This document shows, piece after piece, positions 31,733-35,129 of a stretch of DNA of 35,129 nucleotides. This stretch comes from Fidelibacterota bacterium (GTDB lineage Bacteria; Fidelibacterota; UBA2242). Both the position numbers and the translations under genes were made by a program. The notes below the pieces were generated by a model. That model worked only from the letters and a program-made list of their open reading frames with translations. It made no database searches and was not told the origin of the DNA. Each line of letters starts with the position of its first letter. Within the stretch, counting starts at the first letter, position 1. The DNA lies in assembly GCA_030603165.1 (NCBI GenBank), contig JAUVYH010000011.1:1-35129 (forward strand), read 5' to 3'.

Positions 31733-34700
31733 TTATTTGATTATCACACACTTCTTCACATCTCTAAATCCATGTCCTGAGCCTGACGAAGGATCACCGG
31801 CTTTGATTTCATACAAATACACTCCTGAGCCTACCTTCGAAGCATCCCATTGGACTGAATAGTATCCCGGTTCCTTTGATCGATTTTCTAAAACTTCCAG
31901 CGCTGGACCGGCGATATTGTATATTGTCAAAGTGACATGAGATCTTTCAGGAAGTCCGTATTTGATTGTCGTGGTTGGATTAAATGGGTTGGGATAATTC
32001 TGAGAAAGGGAGAAAACTGCCGGTATGAAAGAAGTCTCCTTTATAACACCGGTTTCTGATCCTATTGAGAAATCGGCGTCCGATGCGTCCCAGTCCGAAT
32101 CACCACCGGTATCGTAGGCAACAACCTTTATTTTACAAATAGAACAAACTGTATCGGGTAAAGTCCATGGATATATACCGTCATCTATCTCGGAGTCAGA
32201 AATAAGCGTGTAAGAATTTCCACTATCCAGTGAGTAGTAAAGTTCGATATTTTCAATGCTGCCGGTTGTTGCCCAGAGAATGTTATGAACAGTATTTTTA
32301 AACCAGTTTTCACCGCCATTAGGCGATATTAATGTCACCGGCGCTGTTGGTCCGTAAGCATACAAACGCCCGTCATTTGAGCCTACATAGACACAGGAGT
32401 TTGCGGCAATTGACGGTGAACTTGTAACCTTATCACCCGTTATTCCGCTCCAGACAAGTGTTCCGTCAGAACCGTTTAAACAGTAAATTGTGCCGTCGTT
32501 AGAACCAATATAGACAAATCCACGGGCATCAATTGCCGGTGAAGACTCAATTATTCCCTCGGTTTGATAGGACCATAACAAATCGCCGGTAGAACTCAAG
32601 GCATAGACTTTGCCATCATAGGAACCGAATAAGATATTGCCATCAGCGTCTATAGCCGGTGAAGATGTAATTGTATCTCCGGTTGTATAGGTCCACCCGA
32701 TTGTTCCATTGGGATTGACTGCATAGAGTTTACCATTACAAGAACCGGCATAGATAACCCCTCTTGAAGTATCCACTGCGGGCGATGAGATAATAGCTCC
32801 CGGAGTGTTCATAGACCAGCCAAGACTTCCATCCGGATTTATCGCATACAACTTGTTGTCATTAGAACCCACATAGACAATCCCATCCGGGGAGATAGCG
32901 GGAGAAGACAGAATGTCGCCACCCGTAGCATATTTCCATTTCAAACTTCCATCGGCGTTCACAGAATACAGGGTATCATTGGTTGAGCCGAAGTATATCG
33001 CCCCATCTGCGCCAATAGCGGGTGAGGAAATGATTGAACCGCTTACACTATATTCCCATTTAATATCACCGTTAGATATAAAGGCTTTCAGAGTTCCGTC
33101 ATCTGTTCCGATATAGATGGTCGAATCAATAGCGATGGCTGGTGAGGATTTTGTGGAATTAAGAGGTTTATTCCATTTTTCAGTACCGTCGGGATAAACA
33201 GCATAAAGAACATCGTTTTCCGATGTGAAATATATAATACCGTCCGGTCCGACAATGGGGGCGGATGAAACCGGTTGATCTGTTGTAAAATACCATTTGA
33301 TGTTACTGCTTATTGCACCATAGTATGGACTCCTGCCTGTATGCTGGATGTTATTATGAAACATCGGATATTGGGAAGAAGCAAGAATGGGATAGGTAGT
33401 GGTAGAATCTAAAACCACATTAGAAAGCCCCGACCGGTTATTGACATTATCCCTTGTCTTCATTGCAAAGTAGTAAGGTGTATCGGTCAGAAGGTTCATA
33501 ATGGTAAATGTCTGATTACTACCATGCCATAATGGTGTAGGTTCATCGTCGCATTGAGTAGCAGCGCCCCAATTGGATTCTGTAATGGGTGAAAGGGCAT
33601 ATCGTATGTCATACTCGGTAGCTCGTCCCCCTGATAAACTATCATCACCTGGTGCAGTCCAAATGATATTAATAGTATTGTATGTTCTGTCTAAAACCTG
33701 AAGGTTTATAATTTCAGCAGGAGGAGTGGCATCAATTTCAAAATTTCCGTTACTCCAATCCTCGGCTAATACCTGGCTTTCTGATCCAACCACTTGAATT
33801 TTTACCCGCACATAATCAGATGTTATTTCCGGGGCTATCCAGTCATAAGTGGTGTCTGTTCCGGATATGTCGGTTGCAATGGTATCGGGATATGAACTGC
33901 CGCCATCGGTTGAGTAAAGTAGTCTGTAGCTATTAATCGCATTAAGAAAACGAAGGAGAGCGTCTGTCCCGGTAATGTCCCATTGGTTATTGGATTTTGC
34001 CCCGGCAAAGCTGGAAACTTCCTTCATTTTACCACCTACTTTATTTGCCTGCGCAGCCGAGAATCCATCGCCAACCGTATGCCATCTAATCTGATGAGAG
34101 CTTCCATCTTTCCATTCCTCGCCGCCGTTTGGAGAGATAAGGGTTGTGTAGAACTGAATCGTGAAGTTACCGTCGCTGGCATCTTCCGCTATAACATTAC
34201 TCCCAGCATCCAATATCTGGACCTTCACTCTGCAAGTAGTGCAGTTTATAGGTGGAAGCGTCCATCTCCATGATGTGCTATCTGGTGATATACCAATTGA
34301 AATAGTATCTGCATAACTACTTCCTCCATCAGTAGAGAATAACAATCTATAACTGTCAAATCCCTGACCAACTACATCCCAAGTTGTTTGATAAGTTGCG
34401 CCACCTACCCAGGTTTCGCCACCATTTGGTGTGATAAGCGCAATGAATTCACCATTCAGGACATATATTTTATTATCCAAAGATCCAACAACAACTTCAA
34501 GCATTCTATCCCCATCTATATCACCAAGCGCTGGGGAAGATGTGACATCGCCTTCTGTTGTATATGACCAGAGGAAACCCCCGGCTTCACCACTCAGGGC
34601 ATATATTTTATTATCATCGGAGCCAACAACAACTTCAAGCATTCCATCCCCATCTATATCACCAAGCGCTGGGGAAGAGCGGTATATAGTGTTGCCTGTT

Positions 34701-35129
34701 GTATATGACCATAGCAAACCACCATCTTCACCATTCAGGGCATATATTTTATAACCGGATCCAACAACCACCTCAAGTTTTCCGTCACCATCTATATCAC
34801 CTAACGCTGGTGAAGATGATATATAGCTGCCTGTTGTATTTGACCAGAGAAAATCACCATCTTCACCATTCAGGGCATATATTATACTATAATTGGAGCA
34901 AACCACTACCTCAAGTTTTCCGTCACCATCTATATCACCAAAGGCTGGTGAAGAGTAGATTGCTTTGCCTGTTGTATATGACCAGACAAATGAACCATCT
35001 TCACCATTCAGGGCATATACTTTATTATCATAAGAGCCAACAACCACCTCAAGATTTCCGTCACCATCTATATCACCAAGGGCTGGTGAAGAGTATATTG
35101 CGTAGCCTGTTGTATATGACCAGACAAAT
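31733..35129 (-). CDS. Secreted FG-GAP / PQQ-propeller protein with Type IX sorting domain (5' end off the window)
   Basis: The frame is open to the window edge; at least 1131 residues are visible. In order: at least five FG-GAP repeats of 46 aa with the calcium-type motif DIDGDGxLEVVVGS; two Ig-like domains beginning LITPNGGETW and LISPNGGEEW; an FN3 domain (TYNTINIIWTAPGDD, about 33735-33420); a PQQ-like propeller of about eight blades (SSPAIGADGAIYFGS type, about 33300-32350); a third LISPNGGENW domain; and the sorting domain (SQNYPNPFNPTTTIKYGLPE to KKCVIIK). That domain directs export by the Type IX system, so the protein is probably released or surface-bound. Two in-frame additions, 126 bp at 33935-34060 and 24 bp at 31769-31792, stand out from the domain pattern. 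Role unknown; adhesion or display is a guess. Confidence 0.9.
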   Translation of the reverse strand, partial: FVWSYTTGYAIYSSPALGDIDGDGNLEVVVGSYDNKVYALNGEDGSFVWSYTTGKAIYSSPAFGDIDGDGKLEVVVCSNYSIIYALNGEDGDFLWSNTTGSYISSSPALGDIDGDGKLEVVVGSGYKIYALNGEDGGLLWSYTTGNTIYRSSPALGDIDGDGMLEVVVGSDDNKIYALSGEAGGFLWSYTTEGDVTSSPALGDIDGDRMLEVVVGSLDNKIYVLNGEFIALITPNGGETWVGGATYQTTWDVVGQGFDSYRLLFSTDGGSSYADTISIGISPDSTSWRWTLPPINCTTCRVKVQILDAGSNVIAEDASDGNFTIQFYTTLISPNGGEEWKDGSSHQIRWHTVGDGFSAAQANKVGGKMKEVSSFAGAKSNNQWDITGTDALLRFLNAINSYRLLYSTDGGSSYPDTIATDISGTDTTYDWIAPEITSDYVRVKIQVVGSESQVLAEDWSNGNFEIDATPPAEIINLQVLDRTYNTINIIWTAPGDDSLSGGRATEYDIRYALSPITESNWGAATQCDDEPTPLWHGSNQTFTIMNLLTDTPYYFAMKTRDNVNNRSGLSNVVLDSTTTYPILASSQYPMFHNNIQHTGRSPYYGAISSNIKWYFTTDQPVSSAPIVGPDGIIYFTSENDVLYAVYPDGTEKWNKPLNSTKSSPAIAIDSTIYIGTDDGTLKAFISNGDIKWEYSVSGSIISSPAIGADGAIYFGSTNDTLYSVNADGSLKWKYATGGDILSSPAISPDGIVYVGSNDNKLYAINPDGSLGWSMNTPGAIISSPAVDTSRGVIYAGSCNGKLYAVNPNGTIGWTYTTGDTITSSPAIDADGNILFGSYDGKVYALSSTGDLLWSYQTEGIIESSPAIDARGFVYIGSNDGTIYCLNGSDGTLVWSGITGDKVTSSPSIAANSCVYVGSNDGRLYAYGPTAPVTLISPNGGENWFKNTVHNILWATTGSIENIELYYSLDSGNSYTLISDSEIDDGIYPWTLPDTVCSICKIKVVAYDTGGDSDWDASDADFSIGSETGVIKETSFIPAVFSLSQNYPNPFNPTTTIKYGLPERSHVTLTIYNIAGPALEVLENRSKEPGYYSVQWDASKVGSGVYLYEIKAGDPSSGSGHGFRDVKKCVIIK
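31769..31792. repeat. 24-bp micro-insertion in the sorting domain, in frame
   Basis: The sorting-domain ending is normally close to IKAGDFRDVKKCVIIK; here IKAGD and FRDVKK are separated by PSSGSGHG. The inserted DNA reads CCTGAGCCTGACGAAGG on the plus strand, a word very like the CCTGAGCNTGNCGAAGG repeat I know from many genomes. Confidence 0.6.
33935..34060. repeat. 126-bp in-frame insertion in an Ig-like domain
   Basis: The neighbouring paralogous domain reads VGQGF-DSYRLLFSTDGGSSY. This one reads VGDGF, then 42 extra residues (SAAQANKVGGKMKEV...RFLNAI), then NSYRLLYSTDGGSSY. The added DNA has no strong inverted ends apart from TTTTGCCCCGGCAAAG in its middle, so it is a different class from the palindromic elements. 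I remember similar DNA as an interspersed repeat in other genomes but cannot confirm. Confidence 0.65.
34515..35129 (-). repeat. Tandem 138-bp repeats encoding FG-GAP units
   Basis: The word TCTATATCACC recurs at 34515, 34653, 34791, 34929 and 35067, exactly 138 bp (46 codons) apart, with high identity between units. The array continues beyond the window edge. The exact spacing and high similarity point to recent unit duplication. Confidence 0.9.

Noticed and set aside
34431-34754. Plus-strand ORF opposite the FG-GAP repeats
   Set aside because: It is the mirror frame of the tandem repeat that encodes DIDGDG on the minus strand; repetition keeps both frames open.
34515-35129. CRISPR-like array
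   Set aside because: The 138-bp periodic units are similar over their whole length, are coding, and have no unique spacers. No CRISPR array or cas gene is seen anywhere in the window.

Overview
The window reads as bacterial chromosome from a member of the FCB superphylum (candidate phyla such as KSB1 or Marinimicrobia, Calditrichota or Ignavibacteria would fit; I cannot choose between them). The strongest clue is a large extracellular protein at the right end with a Type IX secretion C-terminal sorting domain containing YPNPFNPTTTIKYGLP. An Omp85 gene, an SprA-like outer-membrane giant, several lipoproteins and weak Shine-Dalgarno signals agree. Almost all genes lie on the minus strand; only the sugar kinase and nucleotidyltransferase pair (29.1-31.3 kb) is on the plus strand.

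Layout. 0-2.5 kb: a GxxExxY gene broken by four small insertions, dcd (dCTP deaminase with its catalytic Glu replaced) and a DHH oligoribonuclease. 2.9-6.3 kb: a calcineurin-like phosphatase, a small outer-membrane protein, the fused ends of a lost Type IIG restriction-modification gene, and an Ig-like lipoprotein. 6.9-10.6 kb: NlpC/P60 hydrolase, S41 protease, thymidylate kinase. 11.3-18.4 kb: queuosine-precursor transporter, then an overlapping series purE, rfbD, polyprenol-phosphate glycosyltransferase, a glycosyltransferase/sugar-phosphate-transferase fusion and accA, preceded by a DUF4837 lipoprotein. 18.5-20.6 kb: RNase R. 21.1-27.0 kb: an NHL protein, an SprA-like giant and Omp85, probably one envelope operon. 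27.8-28.8 kb: threonine aldolase. 29.1-31.3 kb: an AmgK-like kinase fused to a RapZ C-terminal domain, followed by a MurU-like nucleotidyltransferase, probably for salvage of cell-wall amino sugar. 31.7-35.1 kb: the secreted FG-GAP/PQQ-propeller protein, cut by the window end.

The most unusual content lies between and inside these genes. Several families of very small palindromic elements are present: about 60-70 bp with TTTACCC/GGGTRAA ends, 15-44 bp with CCCGAAGGG-like cores, and others. Copies sit in spacers, inside one another and inside reading frames. Paired copies within this window give direct evidence of insertion: filled and empty sites in a 3-copy spacer repeat, reciprocal insertions in a 2-copy repeat, and in-frame additions of 8, 22 and 42 residues plus a 7-residue addition in proteins. 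One of the three copies of the larger spacer repeat has its core inverted between inverted GCAGAG/CTCTGC arms. The closest described phenomenon I know is the Rickettsia palindromic elements that insert into open reading frames; the families here may be undescribed, but only a database search can show that.
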